24,619 nucleotides of DNA from Pleurobrachia bachei (GCA_000695325.1 AVPN01000080.1:85322-109940); one strand, 5' to 3'. Positions 10,901 to 20,493 are shown, counted from the first letter of the stretch. The notes: generated from the sequence alone by a model not told the origin. Translations and numbers: made by a program.

Positions 10901-11772
10901 TAAACTCCCTCACTTACACCCCCTTGCTCTTTGAGTAACCCCTTACAGCTTACTCAACAATCCTGTGCTTGCTGCTGTACTCAGTAAAAGTTCCAACCCA
11001 TTCTCTCTCTCCCTCTCCGTCCCTAACCCCCTACCCCCTCCCAGGTGATTCATCCCTGCCCATGTACCTTGGAGTTGCTGTCCTTATCCAGGTCCGGGAG
11101 ACTCTCCTATCCTACGAGTTTAACGAGTGTATCCTCCTTTTCTCTGACATGCCCGATGTTGATATCGATAAGGTGATCAGGAGCGCAGTTCAAATGTACA
11201 GAATTACACCAGCTACACTCACATACAGAAGGCACAGTTATTACGAGCCCCCAAAGAAACTAGCCGCTCCTCCTAAACTTGATGGCGCTGCCAAGTACTC
11301 TTACTCCTTCACGGAAATGTTTGTAAAGGAGCACATTGCCAGTTTCCCTGATGGACAGGAACTGAAGAACGAGTTATGTGGCAGGATATTTGTGCAGGAT
11401 TTAGCGAAGATGCTGCGGCACAAGGAGGGTGTTGAAAAGCGGGGTGGTGGAGGGAAGGCTTCGTCGCGGATAATTATTGTGGATATCCGTAGTGCTGAGG
11501 TGTTTGCAGTTGGCCACATTCCAGATAGTTTGAATGTCCCGGTATCCACTGAGCTGGTGGATAAGAGTGGTAAACCATCCAGTTCGGATGTGGTGCGGCT
11601 GATTGAGTGCCGGCGGGCCAGAGATGTTGTTATGGTGGTAGTTGGGGCAAGTAACAGTGCCACGCAGACATTTTGTAAGCGACTCATTAATCTACACTTT
11701 TTGCACGTGGCCATTGTGCACGGGGGATCAAGTGCACTTTCACAGGCGGGTATGTTATGTGCCCAGAACTGA
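4634..11772 (+). CDS. TBCK: TBC domain-containing protein kinase-like (TBCK), 13 exons
   Basis: Exons: 4634-4821, 5155-5294, 5471-5617, 5791-5988, 6407-6485 (or its copy 7583-7661), 7862-7941, 8123-8334, 8537-8705, 9083-9220, 9613-9712, 10252-10442, 10567-10876, 11045-11772. The sum is 892 codons plus stop, against 893 aa in human. Residues 1 to about 275 are a pseudokinase: the HRD position reads NRS and the DFG position reads SNY. Residues about 460-690 are a TBC RabGAP domain with the arginine finger (IDVDIPR) and glutamine finger (YWQ) intact. Residues about 790-892 are a rhodanese-like fold ([18 protein letters not shown]) without a catalytic cysteine. Blocks such as [25 protein letters not shown] and [10 protein letters not shown] are near-identical to human TBCK. 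Family role: RabGAP-like regulator tied to endosome/lysosome traffic and mTOR signalling. Exon 3 reads correctly only if one base near GGGG 5491-5494 is dropped. Exon 5 lies in an inverted triplication. Confidence 0.93.
5685..7541. repeat. Large near-perfect palindrome (about 930-bp arms) inside TBCK
   Basis: The left arm (about 5685-6614) carries TBCK exon 4, its downstream intron, exon 5 and the start of the next intron. The right arm (6614-7541) is its reverse complement, with an antisense exon 5 at 6743-6821 and an antisense exon 4 at about 7238-7436. Near the centre, paired positions sum to 13228; past the CT tract they sum to 13226, so one 2-bp microsatellite length change separates the arms. 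I saw four substitutions, all in or beside exon 4. One changes the exon 4 acceptor CAG to CCG in the inverted copy. The few differences suggest the arms have existed separately for some time, though read error cannot be excluded. Confidence 0.95.
6580..6648. repeat. 69-bp intronic hairpin at the centre of the large palindrome
   Basis: Perfect inverted repeat around a single central base at 6614, with outer ends AGTTACGTAAG and CTTACGTAACT and an AT-rich core. The same 69 bp recurs at 7756-7824, where it is flanked by unique sequence on its right side. The hairpin is therefore older than the big palindrome and was part of the original intron. It could be a small foldback element; no target-site duplication is evident. 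Confidence 0.9.
7541..7824 (+). repeat. Third, direct copy of the TBCK exon 5 segment
   Basis: Positions 7541-7824 repeat 6365-6648 at a constant offset of 1176, with no indel and no mismatch that I found. The repeat begins inside a CT microsatellite and ends at the last base of the 69-bp hairpin. It includes a complete exon 5 (7583-7661) with an intact CAG acceptor and GTATGT donor. Together with the palindrome this makes a forward / inverted / forward arrangement. Confidence 0.95.
7756..7824. repeat. Second copy of the 69-bp intronic hairpin
   Basis: Identical to 6580-6648, centred on 7790. Sequence to its right (ATTATATCTCTCC and on to the exon 6 acceptor at 7861) is unique, so this copy marks the original intron context. 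Confidence 0.9.
7948..7988. repeat. (CT)n microsatellite in TBCK intron 6
   Basis: An uninterrupted CT dinucleotide run begins six bases after the exon 6 donor and continues as impure CTAT/CTCACT sequence to about 8005. It is on the pyrimidine side with respect to TBCK and is probably spliced out without effect. Confidence 0.9.
9231..9402. repeat. (TTTG)n microsatellite in TBCK intron 9
   Basis: About 170 bp of TTTG units with scattered variants (TAGT, TCTG, TTTT, TATTG, GATTG). It starts ten bases after the exon 9 donor at 9221. It translates as Cys-Leu-Phe-Val strings in all forward frames and as Lys-Gln-Thr-Asn on the reverse strand; these are shadows, not genes. Confidence 0.95.
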
Positions 11773-12410
11773 GTTTTTCTTGTTTTGTGTTAATTGATTG
11801 TTAAGTCACACTTAACTTAAGTGTTGATGTTGTTGAAATTATTTTTGCTCTCATAAAATAAGTGTTATAAGATGCCTATCCACGTCAGTTAAAGTGCGTT
11901 TCAAACGAGATTCCTGGAAATCCAGGATCTCCCTTTAGTAAATACACTGATCTCACCTTAATTTCCAGGAATCTCACTCTCAGGTCAAGTCGTTTGAAAC
12001 GCACTTTAACCCAAACTCCAAAGGAAAATTTCTGTTCTGTAAGCACGCGCAAAACATGTGCCGCGCATTGGTGTTCAAAATAGTGAAATTCTCAAACTCG
12101 GTTGCTAAAAAAAATGCCGATTTTTTAACTTTTTTTAAAATCTGCATTTTTTTGAAAAATCGAAAATTGATCGTACTGAGCATCCTGGGCCATATTTGAA
12201 TTTCTAGTCAGCCCCTACACCCCGTTGGTACACCCTTGCTTATTAAGGTGTTACTCCCCGACCGCCCTTATGCCTGATACACAGGGAGACGTTGACCGGA
12301 GGCCCGGCCCAGCGCCGACCCTACTACAGAGCTTTTGCTCACCTACCTTTACCCTAACACATGTTCTATCTTTATCTTTCTACGACATTTCAAATATCCC
12401 TATTTAGACG
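11773..12410. other. Intergenic region between TBCK and ERCC6L
   Basis: Contains the TBCK 3' flank, a 123-bp inverted-repeat element (11888-12010), a T/A-rich stretch of homopolymers (12100-12165) and the ERCC6L 5' flank. A pyrimidine-rich tract ending in TTTAG at about 12407, three bases before the ERCC6L ATG, could be a 5' UTR intron acceptor. No other gene is supported. Confidence 0.5.
11888..12010. mobile_element. MITE-like element with 21-bp perfect terminal inverted repeats
   Basis: GTTAAAGTGCGTTTCAAACGA at 11888-11908 is exactly complementary to 11990-12010. A second inner inverted pair, GATTCCTGGAAAT, lies at 11909-11921 and 11961-11973. The element is too small to code. TTAA lies near both outer ends (11889-11892 and 12006-12009), which would fit a TTAA-inserting (piggyBac-type) non-autonomous element. 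Because TTAA is also inside the symmetric arms, it is not an independent target duplication. The superfamily is therefore uncertain. Confidence 0.6.
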
Positions 12411-15400
12411 ATGTCAGATAACGAAGAAGAGTTTGAAAATTTGTGCGAAGAAGCTAGGGAACTGGAGGCTGAAAATGATATTGAATCAGCCATCTCTCTC
12501 TATCGTGAGGCCTTGAAGATTCGATCGTCGTCTGAGATAGAGCAAAAGATAGAAGACCTTGCTGAGACAATGTACAGCAACGAACGCCCTGCCGTTTTTA
12601 GTACTCCTGTCCACAGTCAAGTTAGAGCCCTTCAATCGGACATTACAGCCATCCTGTCACCTGTCACAAATTTTCTCCGACAGAACAATGTCAGTAGTAG
12701 TGATATGAGCTTCAACAACACGATTGGGTTAGCTGAAGGAGACCGAACATTTGATGCCCCCCGGTATAACGAGTTGCTCATGGAAGGACGTGATTTATAC
12801 AAAAATCAGGGGAAACTTCGCGAGGCTTTAGCGTGCTATCAACAGGCATTTCACCTGAACGAGGACAGAAAGTTAGCCACCAGAATTCAAAAGATACGCT
12901 ACCAAATAGAAGAAGAAGAACGGGTGAGAGCAAAGCCCAATGACAGCGAACTGAGTGAAGTTGCCACTGAGAAATACAATGAGCTGGTAATTAACGCTCG
13001 ATCCTGTGTTGACTCAGGGGATATTCAGGAGGCCATCTCCCTTTACAAGGCTGCATACGAAGTAGACCCATCCGAGAAATTGAAGCAGAAGATTGAGGAG
13101 TTAAGCAACAGGATCGCTAATGAAACAGCGGATTACAGTTTCGATGTGGAGCAGTATAACAAACTAATCCTCAGTGCTAAGGCACATCTTACTGAGCAGG
13201 AGCACCGGGAGGCACTTGCACTTTATGAAGAGGCGTATGCCATAAACCCTTCCTCCAAGTTGAACACAAGGATCAACAAGATCAAGAAACACATCCAAGA
13301 AGAAGAGGAGGAAGAAGAGGAGGAGAGTGTTGGTAATGTGACCCGACAAGATATCCAACACAACAAATCAGTTGTGGAGACAGATATCGATGAGATCTGT
13401 AAGGAGCTACTGAAAGAGGCTCTTGATCTCGAGAAGAAGGGACAAATTCAGGAGTGTTTGGATGTTTATCGGGAGTTACACGCCCGAAAACCAACCCCTT
13501 ACTACGTCAAAAAGATCAGGGAGCTAGAGGAGAAAGTTGGAGTTGTTGAAGAAGGAGAGGAAGAGGGCGAGGAGGAGAAAGAGCAAGACGTTGAAAAATA
13601 TAATAATTTGATCCTGGATGGCAGGGAGAAGCTAAATGATGGACAGTTAGAGGCTGCTCTGAAATGTTACCAGGAGGCACTACAAATGAACTACTCAGAA
13701 AAGTTAGAGAGGCGGATCGAGAAGGTAAAGAACAAGATCGAAGAGGCTCAGGAAGAAGAGGATCAGGATGGTGGAGTAGACGAAGATGTGAGAGAGTTTT
13801 ATGAAGCGACAATCCAAGATGCGAAGGATAAAGAAGATAGGCTGTTGTTTGATGAGGCTATCGATCTATACAAGGAGGCCAACCAGTTAATCCCGAGTGA
13901 CAAGTTGCTGAAAAAGATCGCCCAGTTAGAGTTTGAGCGGGATTCTGCTGCTGACAATGAAAATGATTCGCCAATAGCAGCTGCTGCTCAGTCCCTCAGT
14001 GATTTGAGTAGCAAGGAGAAAACCAACTACAACGAGTTGGTGACAAAAGGAAAACTAGCACACAAACAACAGAAGATTGAGAAAGCTCTGGATTGTTTCC
14101 GGAAAGCTGCAGCTATTTACTCAAATGAGAAGCTACTTGCACGGATTAAGAAACTCGAGGCGTTCTTGGACAAAGAAGCAGAACAGGAGGCGTGCTTCAC
14201 AGATATGGGGGACGGGTTCTTCCTGGACAATGAGACTCACGATAAACTATACCCCTACCAGCGGGATGGGGTAAAGTGGATGTGGAGTTTATATCAGGCT
14301 GAACACGGGGGAATACTTGGTGATGACATGGGCCTGGGTAAAACCATCCAGACCATCGTCTACCTCAACGCTCTGTTTGATATGGAGGAGATCAAGTCAG
14401 CGATGTTGGTCATGCCCCTGTCGTTAGTTAATAACTGGCAGGAGGAATTCAAAGTTTGGGCTCCTGGCATCCGAGTGCAACTGTTCCATGGGCCCAAAGC
14501 AGAACGAGAACGCAATGTGAAGAAGGTAATGAAACGAGGAGGAATTGCGATTACCACCTACGGAATAATCGAAAAGAACTTTGAGTTTCTGATGAACTCT
14601 AATTTCAAGTGGGACTATCTGGTTCTGGATGAGGGGCACAAGATCAAAAACCCGACCAAGACAAGCAAGGCTGTCCGTCAGGTACCATGCAGAAATCGTC
14701 TGCTAATCTCGGGTACTCCAATCCAAAACAATCTCAAGGAACTCTGGGCACTTTTTGATTTTGTATCAAGAGGCCAACTCCTAGGAACTATGACCACTTT
14801 CAAGAGCAACTACATCGTGCCCATTGAGCGGGGTCGGGAGAAAGATGCGTCTCGGGCTGAGGCCAAACTGGGCGCCAAGTTGGCGGAGAGTCTCCGGAAG
14901 GTGATCCATTCGTACTTTCTCCGGAGGACCAAGGCTGAGATCAAGGCCAGTAAGGTCGATACTTCTAGTGGGGTGAAGAAGTTAGGCAAGAAGAATGAAT
15001 TGTGCGTGTGGCTGAAGTTGTCCCCTGCCCAACACAGCCTTTACAGTGCCTTCTTGACACTAGACTCAGTGAGAGATGCGATGAATCAAACTAAATCTCC
15101 CCTTGCTGCTCTAACTGTCCTCAAGAAGATTTGCGATCATCCACGGCTGGCCATCAAGTTTGAGGCATTACGAGAGGTCATGGATGCTGATAATATGGAC
15201 ATGAAGTGAGTTGGTTTCTATACTTCTCTAAACTCCCCTGTTTCTAAACTCCCTATTTCTAAACTCCCCTGTCTCTAAACCTTGTTTCTAAACTCCCCTG
15301 TTTCTAAACTCCCTATTTCTAAACTCCCCTGTCTCTAAACCTTGTTTCTAAACTCCCCTGTTTCTAAACTCCCTATTTCTAAACTCCCCTGTCTCTAAAC

Positions 15401-18400
15401 CTTGTTTCTAAACTCCCCTGTTTCTAAACTCCCTATTTCTAAACTCCCCTGTCTCTAAACCTTGTTTCTAAACTCCCCTGTTTCTAAACTCCCCTTCTTC
15501 TAAACTCCCCTGTCTCTAAACCCTGTTTCTAAACTCCCTAGTTTCGAAACACCCTTGTGCACGGATTAAGAAACTCGAGGCGTTCTTGGACAAAGAAGCA
15601 GAACAGGAGGCGTGCTTCACAGATATGGGGGACGGGTTCTTCCTGGACAATGAGACTCACGATAAACTATACCCCTACCAGCGGGATGGGGTAAAGTGGA
15701 TGTGGAGTTTATATCAGGCTGAACACGGGGGAATACTTGGTGATGACATGGGCCTGGGTAAAACCATCCAGACCATCGTCTACCTCAACGCTCTGTTTGA
15801 TATGGAGGAGATCAAGTCAGCGATGTTGGTCATGCCCCTGTCGTTAGTTAATAACTGGCAGGAGGAATTCAAAGTTTGGGCTCCTGGCATCCGAGTGCAA
15901 CTGTTCCATGGGCCCAAAGCAGAACGAGAACGCAATGTGAAGAAGGTAATGAAACGAGGAGGAATTGCGATTACCACCTACGGAATAATCGAAAAGAACT
16001 TTGAGTTTCTGATGAACTCTAATTTCAAGTGGGACTATCTGGTTCTGGATGAGGGGCACAAGATCAAAAACCCGACCAAGACAAGCAAGGCTGTCCGTCA
16101 GGTACCATGCAGAAATCGTCTGCTAATCTCGGGTACTCCTATCCAAAACAATCTGAAGGAACTCTGGGCACTTTTTGATTTTGTATCAAGAGGCCAACTC
16201 CTAGGAACTATGACCACTTTCAAGAGCAACTACATCGTGCCCATTGAGCGGGGTCGGGAGAAAGATGCGTCTCGGGCTGAGGCCAAACTGGGCGCCAAGT
16301 TGGCGGAGAGTCTCCGGAAGGTGATCCATTCGTACTTTCTCCGGAGGACCAAGGCTGAGATCAAGGCCAGTAAGGTCGATACTTCTAGTGGGGTGAAGAA
16401 GTTAGGCAAGAAGAATGAATTGTGCGTGTGGCTGAAGTTGTCCCCTGCCCAACACAGCCTTTACAGTGCCTTCTTGACACTAGACTCAGTGAGAGATGCG
16501 ATGAATCAAACTAAATCTCCCCTTGCTGCTCTAACTGTCCTCAAGAAGATTTGCGATCATCCACGGCTGGCCATCAAGTTTGAGGCATTACGAGAGGTCA
16601 TGGATGCTGATAATATGGACATGAAGTGAGTTGGTTTCTATACTTCTCTAAACTCCCCTGTTTCTAAACTCCCTATTTCTAAACTCCCCTGTCTCTAAAC
16701 CTTGTTTCTAAACTCCCTAGTTTCTAAACTCCCCTTCTTCTAAACTCCCCTGTCTCTAAACCCTGTTTCTAAACTCCCTAGTTTCTAAACACCCTTGCTT
16801 CTAAACTCCCTATTTGTCCCCCTCCTTTACACCTCCTCACCTTCCCACCAGCCAACAAGAACACAAAAAGATACTGGACTCACTTCGTCTCCCAGCTGAC
16901 CCATCGGACGACCTGCTCCTGACCGAGGGGTGTAAGTTGAACTTTGCTGTTCGGCTCCTGGAGTTACTTCACAATGATGGACACAGGACTCTCTTTTTCT
17001 CAACCTCCCTCAAAATACTCAACTACTTGGAAAGGATGATCGGTGACCGGGTAATTGAATTATTTAGAGTTTTTAGTGACAAAAGTGAGAGTTAGTCAGC
17101 ACATTGAATTGAGAACTGAAACTATGGGCCGAATATGTTTTATTCTTTTGTCAGGGATTGAGATGTCTGAGGATTGATGGGTCAATAAGCAAGCCGGCAG
17201 ATCGTCAAACAATCATTGACACGTTCAACAAAAACCACAAATTCTCAGTGCTCCTATTGACTACCCAAGTGGGAGGCGTGGGTCTCAATCTAACTTCTGC
17301 CAACAGAGTTGTTATTTGTAAGTTGATGTTCGGACACAAAAATCCTCCGGTAAAATCACTCAGTTGTTCAATTGTTGTGACTCAATAAAGCCGTTATATT
17401 TATATAAATTAAACACCCCTAGATGATCCAAACTGGAACCCAGCCACGGATTCACAAGCGGTAGATCGGGCCTACAGGATTGGGCAGACGAAACACGTGA
17501 CCGTGTACCGGCTTCTAACTTGCGGGACCATCGAGGAGAAGATATATCGTAAACAGGTTTTCAAAGATGGGATTACACGACAGGCCACAGGGGACTCATT
17601 TGATCCTATCCGGTAAGAGAGGAGTGCTTCGTATTAGGTGGTGATGATCATTTTGTGGTATCTCCGACCGGACCACGAGTTGAATTTTGATGTAACCGTA
17701 TTATATTGTGGTTGTATGTTTAACATGGGAGTTCATTTTGCCTCATCCTATAAAAGCTACCAATACAACCCCGAAAAAAAGCTACCAATACAACCCAAGA
17801 AACACATTCCAATCTCTCCTAATTTCCCTAGCTAAACTGTGTTTCACAAATGTAAAGAAGGGTTAGAACATAACAAGTCCTAACCACACTTCCAGGTATT
17901 TCACTAACCAGGAGAGATCACAGTTGTTTGAGTTTGCTAGCACTGACTACAGTGAGACTTGTAACCAGATGGAGGAACTACATGGTGCAGAGAGAAATTA
18001 CTCGGAGGAAATGAAGATGGACTTGGAGAGAGTGATCGAAATGAAAGGTGGGGACTAACTAGTTACATTTAGACAAACTAATGATACACAATGAGTACTA
18101 AATTATTCCCTAATTTCTTGGCTTATTCAGACAAAACACACCCTCTCTTTCACTTTCAGGTGTAATCGGTTGCAGTGATCACGACCTTCTGTTTTCGCAC
18201 GAGGAGGACACAGTCAGCACACCACAGGAGCAGCAATTTGTACAGGAACGGGTATGTAACACGCGATACATCCCGACCTGAGATGTCGGCGCGGTGCGCG
18301 CACAGGCGCGAACTTTAAACCCCTCCGTCAGTGTCAAGTGCATCGGAACACTGTCATTATAATCATTTGTCAATACTCATTCCCGGACGGGAATAGTGAC

Positions 18401-19761
18401 ACGGTCTATCAACTAAGTTATTTATCTTACATCTTTTAACCAGTTGTCCTGACATCCGTTACTCTCAGGTAGAGCAAGCTAAAAGGAACCTACAGCACAC
18501 AGCAGATGCATATGATCCCCGCTCTCACGCCGTCCCTCTAAGCAGTGCCCCTCGGATGCCCCAGGAAGCGACACGAGGGAACAGTATGTGGAACAACAGC
18601 CCGACATCTTATAACGACCGAGATAACCTAATGAGACAAATGGAAGAGGTAGAAGCTGCCGAGACAGAGTCTCCTTATTTCGAGAGAACGACGGAGATCC
18701 GTGGTAATAGGGACGAGAGAACCACTGAGATCCGTGGGAACGCCGAGGTGATAGTTATAGACGATGAAGAGGAAGAGGATGTCCAGGAGGAGGAGGAGGA
18801 GAAACAAAAGAAGAAGTTATCTTTGGAGCAGTATCGGAACATGAAACAGATGAAGATCTTTGAGTTTAGTGACACCCACCGTTCTCCCACCCCACAACAC
18901 AGAGGGAGGGATGATGATGGTGATTTGAGTGATAGGGAGGCTGCTGAGGATCTGGATAGCTCACGGTATGATAATCTGAACAGACCGAACTGTTTGGATG
19001 AGAGTGAGGGAGAGGAGGAGGAAGAGGATGAAGAGGTCGTGATTGTTAACCAGCCCCAGGATCAAGAAGAAGAGGAAGAAGAAAGTGAAGAAGAGAAAGA
19101 GAACGAGAGGAAGAGTGATGTACAGCTGGCTGATGCGTTATCAGGAGTCAAGATCAAGGACTCTCCCCAATCGTCCCCAGTTGCAAATGTTCTAAAATCA
19201 AGGCGGAATGAGAATATAACCACTCCAGAGAGTATCACCCCGAAGCTGCCAACTCCCCCAATAGAGAAAGTGGAACCACCAAAAGGTAGCGAATTGTATA
19301 CACTCTTATCGCTGTCACAACTTTCTGTTTTAACGACCCCCTCCCATACTCTTGTCAATTACTCACCCCCTTTTCTTAGTTGAGGAGAGCCTCTGCCCGT
19401 GTGGAAAGTTGGCGGATGTGGTCGCTAAGGGTTACCGTGTCACAAAGTGCAAGTGCCAATGTACAGACTCAGAGCAAACAAAATATGATCGTTACTTGGA
19501 GCGAGGACTGTAAGTTTGAATAATGTAACTTTTTTACTGGTTCCCTAGCTTACCCAAATATTTAGTTCCTTGTTCCCTAGGTAACTCAAATATATGGAGT
19601 TTCTGGTTCCCTAGATTCCTAACAGCTCTCTTTTTAGGGAACACCACCGATCGAACAACTTAGAGAAAGCCAGGAATTATTACAAGGCGGCCCTGCAGAT
19701 AAGAAATGACGATATTACCGTGCAAAAGGCATATCTTGGCCTAAAGAAGCAACTCAAGTGA
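12411..19761 (+). CDS. ERCC6L: DNA excision repair protein ERCC-6-like (PICH) translocase, 9 exons
   Basis: Exons: 12411-15205, 16852-17050, 17155-17317, 17423-17612, 17896-18047, 18160-18251, 18469-19285, 19380-19509, 19638-19761; all phases agree and give about 1553 aa (human about 1250). Residues 1-590 hold about eight TPR-like repeats. The SNF2 ATPase begins near 613, with Walker [10 protein letters not shown] (about 637), DEGH (about 740), SGTPIQNN, and in the second lobe [12 protein letters not shown] and [10 protein letters not shown]. The segment [12 protein letters not shown] matches the post-helicase region of PICH. Exon 7 is acidic and holds two SUMO-interaction-like motifs ([18 protein letters not shown]). 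Exon 8 has a Cys cluster (CPCGK...CKCQC). The C-terminus is one more TPR ([18 protein letters not shown]). Family role: dsDNA translocase on ultrafine anaphase bridges at centromeres and rDNA. The start at 12411 has A at -3. Confidence 0.94.
15226..15557. repeat. Intron 1 minisatellite with 60-bp higher-order unit
   Basis: The basic word is TTTCTAAACTCCC with variable ends. Four successive 60-bp higher-order units (15241-15300, 15301-15360, 15361-15420, 15421-15480) are identical to the base, followed by degenerate units to 15557. The second duplicate carries the same array at 16646-16812 with only one intact 60-bp unit. Confidence 0.95.
15558..16625 (+). pseudogene. Extra copy of the ERCC6L SNF2 N-lobe, probably skipped by splicing
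   Basis: This copy encodes the end of the last N-terminal TPR ([16 protein letters not shown]) through the same residue at which exon 1 ends (DADNMDMK), all open, followed by the same GTGAGT donor at 16626. It starts in the middle of an exon with no splice acceptor of its own: the bases before it are TTTCGAAACACCCTTG. In the simplest model, exon 1 splices from 15206 to 16852 and jumps over it. If a cryptic acceptor were used in phase 2, the protein would gain a second first ATPase lobe. The copy is too young to have decayed, so its open frame is not evidence of function. Confidence 0.75.
18379..18394. repeat. 16-bp palindrome at the left end of the 2.1-kb duplication
   Basis: ATTCCCGGACGGGAAT is an inverted repeat (7-bp arms, 2-bp centre). 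Its copy at 20494-20509 is the first sequence after the duplication junction, so the palindrome marks the rearrangement breakpoint on both sides. Confidence 0.8.
19540..19617. repeat. Intronic repeat built on GTTCCCTAG, ERCC6L intron 8
   Basis: GTTCCCTAG recurs about every 33-35 bp, three times in copy 1 (19540-19617). In the duplicate intron (21669-21780) it occurs four times, one as GCTCCCTAG. The array has therefore changed by one unit since the duplication. Confidence 0.75.
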
Positions 19762-20018
19762 GACTGAGAGTATTGACAGGAGAAAGAGGTATGATTGTTG
19801 GAGACGAACTACTTAATTTTATACACGGCCCATAGCTTAAATCCTGAATTTGATTCCTCTAGAGGAGCTTTGATTGGACTCCAGTTGCCCGGATATAAGA
19901 TAAAAAAGACTGAATTGTGAAAACTCGTGGGCCCTTGAAAGTGAATAATTGGTTTTTAAGAATTTCACTTAGCTAAATATCCCGTGTTTACCCCTTTTAG
20001 TTTTAGAACTGGGAGAAA

Positions 20019-20024
20019 AATAAA
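20019..20024 (+). terminator. Putative poly(A) signal AATAAA for ERCC6L copy 1
   Basis: AATAAA lies about 260 bases after the TGA stop at 19759-19761, in A/T-rich 3' UTR-like sequence. The identical signal is at 22155-22160 after the second copy. Confidence 0.5.
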
Positions 20025-20095
20025 AACCAGAATTTCCCCAAAAAAGGAAGGAAACATGTACACCATTTACGACTTCGTCCCATGAAAACACAACT

Positions 20096-20493
20096 TTACC
20101 TTTTGTAGTAAATACACGCGATACCGTTATCACTACTTCGTCCCACAGCACATCCCACCAATCCACCCCTGAACCTCTCAATGTTCTTCAAAGCTGCAAG
20201 GTAGTACTTGCCAGCCAGGTGTCGAGTACAGATCCCCGGCCCGTTCCACCGCACCACGTTTGGTCCCAGTCCCAGGTTGTTCCTCTTGCTAAGGGACTGA
20301 GAGTGGCCAGATACTTCTTCTTCTGCTCCTGGCACAGTGAGGTGACGAATGTAATCCTCAGCCTTGACCTCAAAACTCTCATACCACCTCATGCCCAGCT
20401 TCGTAGCGTGGATATCTTTCAGGTATCCTTTTACTACAAACACCTTATCCTCGTTACCATGGTTACCATGGTTACAAGATCCGTTACATTCTA
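20096..20493 (-). pseudogene. Truncated duplicate of the secreted-protein gene (3' part only)
   Basis: Encodes, on the minus strand, the same C-terminal 130 or so residues as the intact gene at 22232-22996 (from ECNGSCNHGNHGNEDK to the end CIYYKR). It lacks the signal peptide and Sushi-like part. Upstream of the break it runs into ERCC6L intron 6 sequence, where the frame happens to stay open to a Met near 20527. It has no promoter from the parent gene. The coding part appears identical to the intact gene, which argues for recent origin or gene conversion rather than for function. Confidence 0.85.

Larger units (their letters stand above)
14138..16797 (+). repeat. Tandem duplication of the ERCC6L helicase exon end plus intron 1
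   Basis: Copy 1 is 14138-15557 (1420 bp) and copy 2 is 15558-16797 (1240 bp). The coding part is identical except for two synonymous changes (A14720/T16140 and C14734/G16154). The length difference of 180 bp equals three units of the 60-bp minisatellite in the intron. At the junction, intron sequence ending CCCTTG is joined to exon sequence beginning TGCACGG, with CTTG present at both parental sites. Confidence 0.95.

Noticed and set aside
12225-12407. Small plus-strand frame just upstream of ERCC6L
   Set aside because: It starts with a non-ATG codon, shows no family likeness, and ends at the likely 5' UTR acceptor.
13164-13812. Several minus-strand frames across ERCC6L exon 1
   Set aside because: Antisense of the TPR and Glu-rich coding region; no family resemblance.
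15241-15557. Telomere-like array (TCTAAAC words)
   Set aside because: The unit is 60 bp and irregular, lies inside an intron and is not a telomeric hexamer; an ordinary minisatellite fits better.
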